Shown here in pieces: positions 36,329-44,642 of a stretch of DNA of 64,000 nucleotides. Positions within the stretch are counted from its first letter, which is position 1. Every line of letters starts with the position of its first letter. A program made the position numbers and the translations under genes. The DNA is from Stutzerimonas kunmingensis (GTDB taxonomy: Bacteria; Pseudomonadota; Gammaproteobacteria; Pseudomonadales; Pseudomonadaceae), in assembly GCF_900114065.1 (NCBI RefSeq), contig NZ_FORS01000009.1:1-64000 (forward strand), read 5' to 3'. The notes under the pieces are model-generated. The model ran no database searches, had not been told where the DNA came from, and saw nothing but the letters and a program-made list of their open reading frames with translations.

Positions 36329-36691
36329 GTGCGGTTACCGTTCTTGCTGACAGCCCTGTGCAGCCTGCTCGTCGCTGGCGACGTGATGGCCGAAGCGTGC
36401 GTCATTAACAGCCACGACGACCGCGTGGCAGTGAAGCTTTGCCAGGCAAACATCAACATTCCCGCAGAGCTGTTCCGCACCGGCTTCTGTCAGCCGCAGC
36501 TGAAGGATCACGAGGTCGAAGTCGAGTTCGTTGATCAGTGCCCGGACGGGGCCTTCGGTGTCTGCCGCAACGCGCAGGTGTCGAACATGCCGTACCGGCA
36601 GGACATTCACTATTACGGCATCGCCAGTGATGCGCGCTTTCTCCAGCCCGCTTGCGAGCAGAACAACCAGGGCAGTTGGGAGAAGAACTGA
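36329..36691 (+). CDS. cysteine-rich secreted protein of unknown function
   Basis: 120 residues from a GTG at 36329, chosen because GGAGAGG precedes it and a signal peptide follows (LPFLLTALCSLLVAGDVMA, cleavage near AMA/EA). The mature part has six Cys residues, enough for three disulfides, and no recognised domain. It is divergent from the COG0523 gene by about 70 bp. I do not recognise the family. Confidence 0.7.
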   Translation: MRLPFLLTALCSLLVAGDVMAEACVINSHDDRVAVKLCQANINIPAELFRTGFCQPQLKDHEVEVEFVDQCPDGAFGVCRNAQVSNMPYRQDIHYYGIASDARFLQPACEQNNQGSWEKN

Positions 36692-36712
36692 CTCCCGCCC
36701 AGCAGTCATGGG

Positions 36713-36728
36713 GGTTTCACGTGGAACC
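36713..36728. other. parS: parS-like site between two small genes
   Basis: GGTTTCACGTGGAACC keeps the 14 central positions of the parS palindrome but has G and C at the ends. It is in an intergenic gap about 28 kb from oriC. Pseudomonas chromosomes carry several parS sites with such end variations. Confidence 0.55.
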
Positions 36729-36751
36729 CCTGCTGATTTCCCGGTTGCCTT

Positions 36752-37279
36752 CTACCGAGCCGGTTTCAATGCGCCGCAATCGTCCGCTATCCAGCGCGCG
36801 TGGGATTCGATTCGCGAGGTACCGGTCTCGGTGCCTTGGCGGTATTCACTTTCCACGGTACTGACGAACTCCTTGTCGCTGATGAAGCGCGTCTCGCCCT
36901 GACCTCGGGCATCAGGGCACTCGAACCTGAATTTCCACAGCTTGTCGCCACGCTCGGTGATCTCCTGGGTACAGGCCGGATCATCTTGGAAGGGCAGCTC
37001 ATCGGACTCCACCTGAGCCTTGCTCAGACAGATCTGCACGCCCTTGCCGCCGAGTTTCACGCCCTGCGCGGCCAGCATCTCCTCCATCATCCGGCGCTGG
37101 TCGGCGGGCAGGTTCTCCATCTGCGCCAGCATCGCGTCCATGCCCGGCATCTGCTGGCCATCCACCTGTATATCGCCGCTGCTGAATTCCCAGAGGCCCG
37201 GCAGGATCTGCTGCGCATGGGCGGGCATTAGCGTCAGGAAGAGGAGCGCGAAAGCGGCCAGACGTGGCAGTTGGGTCAT
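36752..37279 (-). CDS. DUF3617-family secreted protein
   Basis: 175 residues. The ATG at 37279 follows CGGAGG by 7 nt and opens a signal peptide (LPRLAAFALLFLTLMPAHA, cleaved before QQILPGLWEF). The mature protein has the DUF3617 pattern: ILPGLWEFSSG, a Met/Gln-rich middle (GQQMPGMDAMLAQM) and CLSKAQVESDELPF and CTQEITERGDKLWKFRFEC. The role of this periplasmic family is not known. It is transcribed away from the ECF sigma gene. Confidence 0.88.
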   Translation of the reverse strand: MTQLPRLAAFALLFLTLMPAHAQQILPGLWEFSSGDIQVDGQQMPGMDAMLAQMENLPADQRRMMEEMLAAQGVKLGGKGVQICLSKAQVESDELPFQDDPACTQEITERGDKLWKFRFECPDARGQGETRFISDKEFVSTVESEYRQGTETGTSRIESHARWIADDCGALKPAR

Positions 37280-37398
37280 GAGTGTGCCTCCGGAGATGGG
37301 TTGTTCCTTCAGCCTAGTCGAGCTTTTTCCGTACGGTGCCCGAACGGGCAGCGGTCGGCAAAGATCGCGACACAACGATTGCTGATGGATTTGTGTTG

Positions 37399-37417
37399 TT
37401 GAGAAGCGTTAGCATTA
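37399..37417. promoter_or_regulatory. candidate Fur box before the ECF sigma factor
   Basis: TTGAGAAGCGTTAGCATTA agrees at about 15 of 19 positions with the Fur box form TTGAGAATGATTATCATTA. It is 28 bp before the start of a FecI-type sigma gene, where a Fur-controlled promoter is expected. Confidence 0.5.
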
Positions 37418-37444
37418 ACGCCTGCAGCGCTCATGGGAGGCCGC

Positions 37445-37960
37445 ATGGCAACTGAAGGTATGGTTCGACAGCAGATGCTACATCGGCTCTATGCCGAGCA
37501 TCACGGCTGGCTTAACGGCTGGCTGCGGCGCCAGCTGGGCTGCAATCATCGGGCCGCCGACCTCGCGCAGGACACCTTTGTGCGGGTGATGACCAAGGAT
37601 CAGGACATGGGCGCCATCCGCGAACCCAGAGCCTACCTGCATACCATCGCCAAGGGCCTGTTGATCAACCATTGGCGGCGCCGACAGATCGAGCAGGCCT
37701 ATCTTGATGCGCTGGCACTGCAACCCGAGCCCGTGGCGCCATCGCCGGAATCCCAGGCGTTGATCGTCGAAACCTTGCTGCAGGTCGACGCCATGCTGGC
37801 CCAGCTGCCGGCGAAGATGCGCAGCGCCTTTCTCATGTCGCAGCTGCAGGGCATGACCTACGCCGCAATCGCCATCGAACTCGGCGTTTCCGAGCGGATG
37901 GTGAAGAAGTACATGGCTCAGGCCATGTTGCATTGCCTGCTGCTGGTGGCGGAGGACTGA
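37445..37960 (+). CDS. FecI-type ECF RNA polymerase sigma factor
   Basis: 171 residues of an iron-starvation type sigma-70 factor. Region 2 is LYAEHHGWLNGWLRRQL to DLAQDTFVRVM and EPRAYLHTIAKGLLINHWRRR; region 4 is LPAKMRSAFLMSQLQGMTYAAIAIELGVSERMVKKYM, a helix-turn-helix. I start at the ATG at 37445, preceded by GGAGG. The stop overlaps the FecR start by one nucleotide (TGATG). The adjacent receptor gene is the likely target. Confidence 0.92.
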   Translation: MATEGMVRQQMLHRLYAEHHGWLNGWLRRQLGCNHRAADLAQDTFVRVMTKDQDMGAIREPRAYLHTIAKGLLINHWRRRQIEQAYLDALALQPEPVAPSPESQALIVETLLQVDAMLAQLPAKMRSAFLMSQLQGMTYAAIAIELGVSERMVKKYMAQAMLHCLLLVAED

Positions 37961-38922
37961 TGGGCATCGATTACCGCGTGCTGCAGGAAGCGGCGAAGTG
38001 GTTTGCCGTGTTGCAGTCCGGTGCGGCCAGCGCTGGCGAGCGCCAGGCCTGGAGCGCGTGGCTGGAACAGCCGGAACATGCCCGCGCGTGGGCCAAGGTC
38101 GAACGCATCAGTGGCCAGTTCCAGCCGCTGGCCGACAATGCCGTCGGGAGCACTGCCGGCGCGATGTTGCACAGCCGCCAACCGAACCGTCGCCAGGCAC
38201 TGAAGGTGTTGTCCGTGCTTTGTGGCGGCGCGGCACTGAGCCTGGCCGGCGGATCGCTGCCCTGGCGACAGTGGACGGCCGATGAGCGGACCGCGGTTGG
38301 TGAGGTGCGCGATCTGCGCCTGGCTGATGGCTCGCAGATCTGGCTGAACACCGATACCGCGGTGGATATTGCCGATGATGCGACCGCGCGCAGGCTGGCG
38401 CTTTACCGCGGTGAGCTGCTGGTCGATGCCTCGCCCAGCCAAGGCGGGCGGCCGTTGCTGCTGACTAGTCGTGAAGGTCGCGTGCGCAGCGAACAGGCCG
38501 CGCGTTTCTCGCTGCGCCAGGAAGATGGCAATACCCGCCTGAGCGTGTTCGCCGGCGTTGTGGATATCCAGCTGGATGGCTTAGGCATCACCCGTGTGGC
38601 GGCCGGGCAGCAGACCGATTTCAGTCGCCGCTACATCGCCCCCTTGTCAGCGGCCCGCGCCGAACATCAGGCCTGGGCGAGCGGCGTATTACTGGCCGAC
38701 AACCAGCGCCTGGAAGATTTCCTCGTCGAACTGTCGCGCTATCGACACGGCTATCTCGGCTGCGATCCGCGTATCGCCGATCTGCGCGTGGTCGGCGCCT
38801 TTCCCCTCGGTGACACCGAGCGTGTGCTGGATGCGCTGGCGGCGACGCTGCCGGTGCGCATCGAGCGACGCTTGGCCTGGTGGGTCAGCCTCGAACCTGC
38901 CGCGGCACGGGGTGGCGTGTAG
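37960..38922 (+). CDS. FecR-type anti-sigma factor / signal transducer
   Basis: 320-residue transmembrane regulator that keeps the ECF sigma factor inactive and reads the TonB receptor. The N-terminal cytoplasmic part (about 1-90, AAKWFAVLQSGAASAGERQAW, then WLEQPEHARAWAKVE) is a FecR N domain, a membrane segment lies near VLSVLCGGAALSLAGG, and the periplasmic part holds GEVRDLRLADGSQIWLNTDT and a terminal secretin-like fold. The ATG overlaps the sigma gene stop. Confidence 0.92.
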   Translation: MGIDYRVLQEAAKWFAVLQSGAASAGERQAWSAWLEQPEHARAWAKVERISGQFQPLADNAVGSTAGAMLHSRQPNRRQALKVLSVLCGGAALSLAGGSLPWRQWTADERTAVGEVRDLRLADGSQIWLNTDTAVDIADDATARRLALYRGELLVDASPSQGGRPLLLTSREGRVRSEQAARFSLRQEDGNTRLSVFAGVVDIQLDGLGITRVAAGQQTDFSRRYIAPLSAARAEHQAWASGVLLADNQRLEDFLVELSRYRHGYLGCDPRIADLRVVGAFPLGDTERVLDALAATLPVRIERRLAWWVSLEPAAARGGV

Positions 38923-38935
38923 TTCGTTGCGGACA

Positions 38936-38952
38936 CGAATAAAAAATATTCG
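38936..38952 (+). promoter_or_regulatory. inverted repeat upstream of the TonB receptor gene
   Basis: CGAATA (38936-38941) and TATTCG (38947-38952) flank AAAAA, in the 99-bp gap before the receptor start. This is where the ECF sigma promoter should lie; the motif is a candidate regulator or hairpin element, not proven. Confidence 0.35.
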
Positions 38953-39021
38953 CATCTGCAGTTCCCTTTCTTCGATCTGGTTGGGCATAGGGCTAAATCC
39001 GTCACTCGAACAGGAACACCC

Positions 39022-41478
39022 ATGCGCTCGACCGCCTTGCCGTTCATTCCCAATCGCTCCCGCGCCTTGGCGCTCGGCATTCGTGCCGCGCTGCTGTGCC
39101 TGCCGCTGGCCAGCGTCGTGCCCGGCGCTGCCATGGCGCAGTCTGCGACCCAGCAGGTGGTGCGCAGCTACGACATTCCCGCCGGCCCGCTCTCCAGCGC
39201 ACTGAGCCGTTTCGCCGGTGAAGCAGGTGTGCTGCTCTCGGTGGATGGCAGCCTGCTGCAGGGCCTGGACAGCAACGGCCTGCAAGGGCAGTACGGCGTT
39301 GACGACGGTTTCGCTGCGTTGCTGCAGGGTAGCGGCCTGCACGCCGTTCGCGACAGCCAGGGCAACTACTCGCTAGCGCGCCGTAGCGCGCAGACCGATG
39401 CCGTCGAACTGCAATCGATGACCGTCGAAGGTTTCGCCCTGGGCAACGCGCTGGGTTCGATGGAAGGCTACAACGCGACCCACAGCAGCGTGGCGACCAA
39501 GACGAGCATGCCGTTGCTCGAAACGTCACAGTCGGTTTCTGTAGTTACACGCCAGCAGATGGATGATCAGGGCTCGCTGACGGTCGCTCAGGCGCTGCGC
39601 TATACACCCGGTGTGATGAGCAGCCCCTACGGCGCAACTAGCCGCTACGATTACGTGGCCATGCGCGGTTTTAACGATGGCTCGGTGGATAACCTCTACC
39701 TAGACGGCCTCAAAATCATGGGGGATGCCGGCACCTACAGCACCATGCAGATCGACCCCTATTTCCTGGAGCGTATCGACGTATTGAAAGGCCCGTCGTC
39801 CGTGCTCTACGGACGCAGCCTGCCTGGCGGCCTGGTGGCCATGACCAGCAAGCAGCCCACCGCCAAGGCGTATCGCCAGGTACAGGCGACCTTCGGCAGC
39901 AATGCGCAGAAAGGCATTGGCGTCGATCTGGGCGGTCCGCTGGACGATGATGGTATGTTGTCCTACCGGCTGGTCGGCTTGGCCGAAAAAGGTGATACCC
40001 AATACGACCATGTCGAGTCGCAACGCTATGCCGTGGCGCCCTCCCTGCGTATCGACTTTTCTGCCGATACCGCGCTTACCTTGCAGGCCTATCTGCAGCA
40101 CGACCCGGAAAGCGGTTATCACGGAGGCCTGCCTGCCGAAGGCACCCTGTACCGTCGCAATGGACGCTATCTCCCCGATGGCTTTTTCGAGGGGGAGCCC
40201 GATCACGAAAAATTCGAGCGCACCCAGCAGATGCTCGGTTACCAGTTCGAGCACCGCTTCGACGATACGTGGTCGATGCGTCAGAACTTCCGCTATCTGG
40301 ACTCGGAAGTAGAGTCCGAGCAGGTCTACGGCATGGGCTGGGACGGGAATTCCTCGGAACTGGCACGCGCCTATACCGGGGCGGATGAGCGCCTGCATTC
40401 GTGGATCATCGACAACATGCTGCAGGCCGAATTCGACACCGGTGCAGCTCGCCACACCCTGATCACCGGGATCGACTACCAGCGCGGAAAATCGAATGTG
40501 GCCTATTACGGCGCGGCTGCGGCCAACCTCGATGCTTTCGACCCGGTGTACGGCGCACCGGTGACGCCCGGCACGCCCTTCGTCCAGACCCGCCGGCTGG
40601 AGCAGACGGGCCTGTACATTCAGGACCTGATCGAACTCGACCGCTGGCGCTTGTCCCTGGGCGTGCGCCAGGACTGGGTCGAAACCGAGGTGGAAACGGC
40701 GGCCACGGGGACGTCGTCCGGTAAGGATTCCAGTCAGCTGACCTCTCGCGCCGGCGTGCTGTATCTGTTCGACAACGGTGTGGCGCCGTATCTCAGCTAT
40801 TCGCAGTCGTTCAACCCAAACTCGACCGCCGATGCCAGTGGCAATCCGCTCGAACCCACCGAAGGCACCCAGTGGGAGCTGGGCATCAAGTATCAGCCGG
40901 TGGGACACGATGACCTGTACACCGCTTCGCTGTTTCATATCGAGCAGGAGAACCTCGCCTCCAAACTACCCGATGAGAACTTCTTCCGTCCGGTCGGGGC
41001 TGTCCGCTCCCAGGGCCTGGAACTTGAAGCACGTCTTCAGGTGACGGAAAGCTTGCGCTTGCTAGGCAGCTACACCTTCACTGATATCGAATACTCGAAG
41101 TCGGTGTTCAGTGCGGTGGACAGCACTCTGGATAACAAGGGCAACACCCCGACCCAATCCGTGCGCCACATGGCCTCGCTCTGGGCGGACTACCGTTTCG
41201 TCGATCGCCTGGCGGGGCTGAGCACCGGTGCGGGCATTCGCTATGTCGGCAAGAGCTGGGCTGATGCCGAGAACACGCAGCGTATTCCGTCCTACACGCT
41301 CTTCGACGCGGCCATCGGCTATGACCTCGCCAACGTGGGGCTGCCTGGGGCAGAGGTACGCTTGAATGCCAACAATCTCACCGACAAAAGGTACGTCGCG
41401 GCCTGCGGCAGCAGCCTGAACTACTGCTATATGGGTGAGGAGCGCAATGTCACCGCCACGGTCAGCTACGAATTCTGA
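39022..41478 (+). CDS. TonB-dependent siderophore receptor with signalling domain
   Basis: Outer-membrane receptor of 818 residues. A signal peptide (about 1-40, ending GAAMAQS) is followed by an STN domain (YDIPAGPLSSALSRFAGEAGVLLSV to LQGSGLHAVRDSQGNYSL, about 52-118), which contacts FecR, a TonB box near VELQSMTVEG, a plug (VVTRQQMDDQGSLTVAQALRYTPGV) and a 22-strand barrel ending in VTATVSYEF with the terminal Phe. The STN domain and its gene neighbours mark it as FpvA/FoxA-like, transducing ferri-siderophore binding to the ECF sigma factor. The substrate cannot be told. Confidence 0.93.
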   Translation: MRSTALPFIPNRSRALALGIRAALLCLPLASVVPGAAMAQSATQQVVRSYDIPAGPLSSALSRFAGEAGVLLSVDGSLLQGLDSNGLQGQYGVDDGFAALLQGSGLHAVRDSQGNYSLARRSAQTDAVELQSMTVEGFALGNALGSMEGYNATHSSVATKTSMPLLETSQSVSVVTRQQMDDQGSLTVAQALRYTPGVMSSPYGATSRYDYVAMRGFNDGSVDNLYLDGLKIMGDAGTYSTMQIDPYFLERIDVLKGPSSVLYGRSLPGGLVAMTSKQPTAKAYRQVQATFGSNAQKGIGVDLGGPLDDDGMLSYRLVGLAEKGDTQYDHVESQRYAVAPSLRIDFSADTALTLQAYLQHDPESGYHGGLPAEGTLYRRNGRYLPDGFFEGEPDHEKFERTQQMLGYQFEHRFDDTWSMRQNFRYLDSEVESEQVYGMGWDGNSSELARAYTGADERLHSWIIDNMLQAEFDTGAARHTLITGIDYQRGKSNVAYYGAAAANLDAFDPVYGAPVTPGTPFVQTRRLEQTGLYIQDLIELDRWRLSLGVRQDWVETEVETAATGTSSGKDSSQLTSRAGVLYLFDNGVAPYLSYSQSFNPNSTADASGNPLEPTEGTQWELGIKYQPVGHDDLYTASLFHIEQENLASKLPDENFFRPVGAVRSQGLELEARLQVTESLRLLGSYTFTDIEYSKSVFSAVDSTLDNKGNTPTQSVRHMASLWADYRFVDRLAGLSTGAGIRYVGKSWADAENTQRIPSYTLFDAAIGYDLANVGLPGAEVRLNANNLTDKRYVAACGSSLNYCYMGEERNVTATVSYEF

Positions 41479-41486
41479 CCGATAAC

Positions 41487-41514
41487 AGCCGCCGGCCCCC
41501 AAAGGCTGGCGGCT
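41487..41514 (+). terminator. hairpin after the TonB receptor gene
   Basis: AGCCGCC (41487-41493) and GGCGGCT (41508-41514) form a 7-bp stem with a 14-nt loop, followed by TTGTGCTTTC. The T run is weak, so it may only partly terminate before the PepSY gene. Confidence 0.5.
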
Positions 41515-41544
41515 TTGTGCTTTCTGAAGGACGGACAACCGACG

Positions 41545-42750
41545 ATGCGTTCCATTCTCGTGCTCCTGCACCGCTACATCGGCCTGGCCACGGCGATCTT
41601 CCTGTTTCTCGCCGGCATTACCGGCAGCATCCTGGCCTTCCATCACGAGCTGGACGAATGGCTCAACCCGGAGTTCTACCACACCACCAGCGAGGGCCCG
41701 GTGCTGGCGCCGGGAACGTTGGTGGAACGCGTCGAGCAGGCCAACCCGCGTATGCAGGTCTGGTACATGGAGTTTCCCAGTGAGCCCGGTCACGCCGCTT
41801 TGATGGCGCTGGTGCCGCGTAACGATCCGGCAACTGGCAAGCCGTATGGCGAGCGCCCAGTGGTGCAGTACGTCGATGCGGTGAGCGGCGACCCGGTGGG
41901 CACGCGCTACTGGGGCGAATGCTGCTTCTCGCGCAAGAACTTCGTGCCCTTCATCCTCGAGTTTCACTACAACCTGTCGCTGCCGGGCAACTGGGGGCTG
42001 TGGTTGATGGGTATCGTCGCTATCGCCTGGGTGATCGATTGCTTCGTCTCGCTGGTGCTGACCTTTCCTCGTGGCCGGCCGTTCTTTTCCAAGTGGTGGA
42101 CGTCCTGGAAGATCAAGCGCCAGCGCATGAACCACGACGTACACCGCGCAGGCGGCCTGTGGCTGTGGCTGCTGCTCACGCCGGTGGCGGTCAGCAGCGT
42201 GGCGATGAACCTGCCGGAGCAGGTGTTCAAGCCGGTGGTATCGCTGTTCTCGCCCGTTGAGCCGAGCGTCTACGAGGCCCGCGGGCGGATGCCGGCTGAG
42301 CAGTTGGGCACCACCGCTTACGACTTCCATCAGGCGTACGACTACGCCATGCAGCACGCCGCCGAGCTCGGCCTGAGCGAGGCAATCACCGAGCTGTACT
42401 ACAGCTTCGAATACAACTTCTACGGCGCCGGCTTCGGCGAGCACGACAGCAACCAGGGCAACGCCTGGCTGTTCTTCCATGGCACCGACGGTCGTCTGCT
42501 GGGGCAGGAGATTCCCGGCCAGGGCACGCTGGGGCAGCAGTTCCATCTGCTGCAGCCGGCTATCCATGGCGGGCGCATCCTCGGCCTACCCGGGCGCATC
42601 CTCATCGCCGTGCTGGGCGTGGCGATCGCGGTGTTGTCGGTCACCGGTGTGGTGATCTGGTGGCGCAAGCGACGAGCACGCATCAGCGCGGTGCTGCGTG
42701 AACCTCGCAGGGGGAGTGCAGCGCCGGTTAGTCCGGTCGGTGAGCCATGA
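41545..42750 (+). CDS. PepSY-associated membrane protein (putative iron reductase)
   Basis: 401 residues with an N-terminal membrane helix (LLHRYIGLATAIFLFLAGITGSILAFHHELDEWLNPEFY) and three more membrane segments (near 155-180, 215-235 and 355-380). It is a PepSY TM-type family member often found next to siderophore receptors; it is thought to reduce ferric siderophores in or near the inner membrane. Conserved His residues (HRYIG and FHHEL, later HDVHR) could bind heme. It follows the receptor by 66 bp, so it is probably part of the iron-uptake operon. Confidence 0.87.
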   Translation: MRSILVLLHRYIGLATAIFLFLAGITGSILAFHHELDEWLNPEFYHTTSEGPVLAPGTLVERVEQANPRMQVWYMEFPSEPGHAALMALVPRNDPATGKPYGERPVVQYVDAVSGDPVGTRYWGECCFSRKNFVPFILEFHYNLSLPGNWGLWLMGIVAIAWVIDCFVSLVLTFPRGRPFFSKWWTSWKIKRQRMNHDVHRAGGLWLWLLLTPVAVSSVAMNLPEQVFKPVVSLFSPVEPSVYEARGRMPAEQLGTTAYDFHQAYDYAMQHAAELGLSEAITELYYSFEYNFYGAGFGEHDSNQGNAWLFFHGTDGRLLGQEIPGQGTLGQQFHLLQPAIHGGRILGLPGRILIAVLGVAIAVLSVTGVVIWWRKRRARISAVLREPRRGSAAPVSPVGEP

Positions 42751-42768
42751 TGGTCATGAGGTGAAGTG

Positions 42769-43008
42769 CCCCCTCAACCCTATGCTGGGCGCCCCAGCCG
42801 TCTCTCCGGAGGGGCGAGGGGGGGTGGATCGCAGAGGTATGTGAGTATTACGGCAGTGTTTGATGATTGTGCAGCCAAAGATGGTTGCTGCGCCGTGCTG
42901 ACGTCCGAAGCGTGCCGCCTCTGGGCCGGGCGTTGATTCGCCAGAGCCTGCGCCATCATCGAACAGTCCCCTCGCCCCTTGGGGAGAGAGCTAGGGAGAG
43001 GGGGCGGG
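42769..43008. repeat. two GC-rich repeat-like stretches in the PepSY-sco1 gap
   Basis: This is a 318-bp gap (42751-43068) without a gene. Two segments, 42769-42827 and 42967-43008, share the pattern CCCCTCNNCCC...GGGAGAGGGGG typical of Pseudomonas extragenic repeats, in opposite orientation. The rest of the gap shows nothing I recognise. Confidence 0.4.
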
Positions 43009-43068
43009 CTTCCAGGCCCAGCGCCAGCTACGGTCCGTACACCGCGAACGCCAACAGGCTCGCTTTCC

Positions 43069-43704
43069 TCACTCCGCCTGCTTGACCAGCTCAGGCAACT
43101 GCTCGGCCAGTTTCTGCACCCGCAAAGGCGAGCGGATAAAGCCCTGCTGCCGACCATCCGGGCCGATCAGGACCAGGTTGCCGCTGTGGTCGACGGTGTA
43201 GTTTTCCTTGCTGGTATCGCCGGGTATGAAGGGAATGCCGACGCCGTTGGCCAGGGTCTGGATATCGTCCAGCGGGCCGGTCAGGCCCTGGAAACCGGCG
43301 TTGAAGTAGCCGAGGTATTCCTTGAGTTTTTCCGGTGTGTCGCGATTCGGATCGACGCTGACGAGGATGATGCGCAGCCGGTCGCGCACGGCGTCGGGCA
43401 GCATGCCGTTGAGCTGGCGCAGCTCGGCCAGGGTGGTGGGGCAGATGTCCGGGCAGAAGGTGTAGCCGAAGAACAGCAATGTCCACTGCCCATCCAGCTC
43501 GTCCAGTTTTACCGCTTCGCCGTCCTGGTCCGTCAGGCTCAGTGACGGCACCGTGCGGCTCTGCGGCAGCACGACGATGCCGGCATCCAGCAGCTGTGTA
43601 GGGTCGAGCTGGCGCTGGCTGTTGAGCACCTTGGAAACCGTCAGCCCGACGACCAGCGCGATCAGCGCCACGAGAATGAAGACGGTTTTCTGGATGCGGG
43701 TCAT
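43069..43704 (-). CDS. SCO1/SenC-family copper chaperone
   Basis: 211-residue membrane-anchored thioredoxin-fold protein that helps insert copper into the CuA site of cytochrome c oxidase subunit II. N-terminal anchor: about residues 7-25. The copper ligands are the CxxxC in FGYTFCPDICPTTLAELR, with the partner His in TVDHSGNLVLIGPDG. It is the last gene of the cta cluster, 21 bp after ctaB. Confidence 0.94.
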   Translation of the reverse strand: MTRIQKTVFILVALIALVVGLTVSKVLNSQRQLDPTQLLDAGIVVLPQSRTVPSLSLTDQDGEAVKLDELDGQWTLLFFGYTFCPDICPTTLAELRQLNGMLPDAVRDRLRIILVSVDPNRDTPEKLKEYLGYFNAGFQGLTGPLDDIQTLANGVGIPFIPGDTSKENYTVDHSGNLVLIGPDGRQQGFIRSPLRVQKLAEQLPELVKQAE

Positions 43705-43725
43705 GGATGTCCTTAGGGCGACTAT

Positions 43726-44625
43726 CTAGAAATCGAGCAGAAGATAATGATCAACCAGCAGCGCGATGAACAGCGCGAACAGGTACCAGATGCTGAATTT
43801 GAAGGTCTTGATTGCCGCATGTGGCCGGCTGTCGCGGTACAGCGCGATCGTCCAGTAGAGGAAGCGTGCACCCAGCAACGCTGCGGCGGCGAGGTACAGC
43901 GGGCCGCTCATGTGAATGGCGAACGGCATGAAGCTGACCGCCAGCAGCATCACCGTGTAGAGCAGGATATGCACCTTGGTGTAGTGCACGCCGTGGGTCA
44001 CCGGCAGCATCGGCACGTTGACCTTGGCGTACTCGTCCTTGCGGTGAATCGCCAGCGCCCAGAAGTGCGGCGGCGTCCAGGCGAAGATGATCAGCACCAG
44101 CAGCAGCGGTTCGGCGGTGACCTGGCCGGTCACCGCGACCCAGCCGAGCAGTGGCGGTGCGGCGCCGGCGAGTCCGCCGATGACGATGTTCTGCGGCGTG
44201 GCGCGTTTGAGAAAGCCGGTATAGATCACCGCGTAGCCGATCAGCGAGGCCAGGGTCAGCCAGGCGGCGAGGGCATTGGTGAAGGTCAGCAGCAGGGCCA
44301 GCCCGCTGACGCCGAGAGCGAAGGCGAAGGTCAGTGCCGCCGCTGGCGAGACCCGGCCTTCGGCCAGGGGTCGCTTGTGGGTGCGGGCCATCACCGAATC
44401 GATCTGCCGGTCCACCACATGGTTCACCGCCGCCGCGCCACCGGCACACAGGGCGATGCCCAGATTGCCGAACAGCAGCACCGTCCAGGGCACGCCGGCG
44501 CGGGTGGCGAGGAACATGCCCACCAGCGAGGTGATGAGCATCAGCAGCACCACCTTCGGCTTGGTCAGCTCCAGGTAGTCGCGCCAGCTGGCCTGGGCGC
44601 TGCGTTCGCTGAGTAGAGTCGCCAT
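43726..44625 (-). CDS. ctaB: protoheme IX farnesyltransferase (heme O synthase)
   Basis: Integral membrane prenyltransferase (299 residues, about eight or nine helices) that converts heme B to heme O. The substrate-binding motif is NHVVDRQIDSVMARTHKRPL (first DxxxD), with a second acidic motif in the loop before the last helices (ALAIHRKDEYAKVNVPMLP). I start at the ATG at 44625, preceded by AAGGAG; an upstream frame is open but unconserved. It works with heme A synthase upstream to make heme A for the oxidase. Confidence 0.95.
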   Translation of the reverse strand: MATLLSERSAQASWRDYLELTKPKVVLLMLITSLVGMFLATRAGVPWTVLLFGNLGIALCAGGAAAVNHVVDRQIDSVMARTHKRPLAEGRVSPAAALTFAFALGVSGLALLLTFTNALAAWLTLASLIGYAVIYTGFLKRATPQNIVIGGLAGAAPPLLGWVAVTGQVTAEPLLLVLIIFAWTPPHFWALAIHRKDEYAKVNVPMLPVTHGVHYTKVHILLYTVMLLAVSFMPFAIHMSGPLYLAAAALLGARFLYWTIALYRDSRPHAAIKTFKFSIWYLFALFIALLVDHYLLLDF

Positions 44626-44642
44626 GGGGGTTCTCCTTGTGG

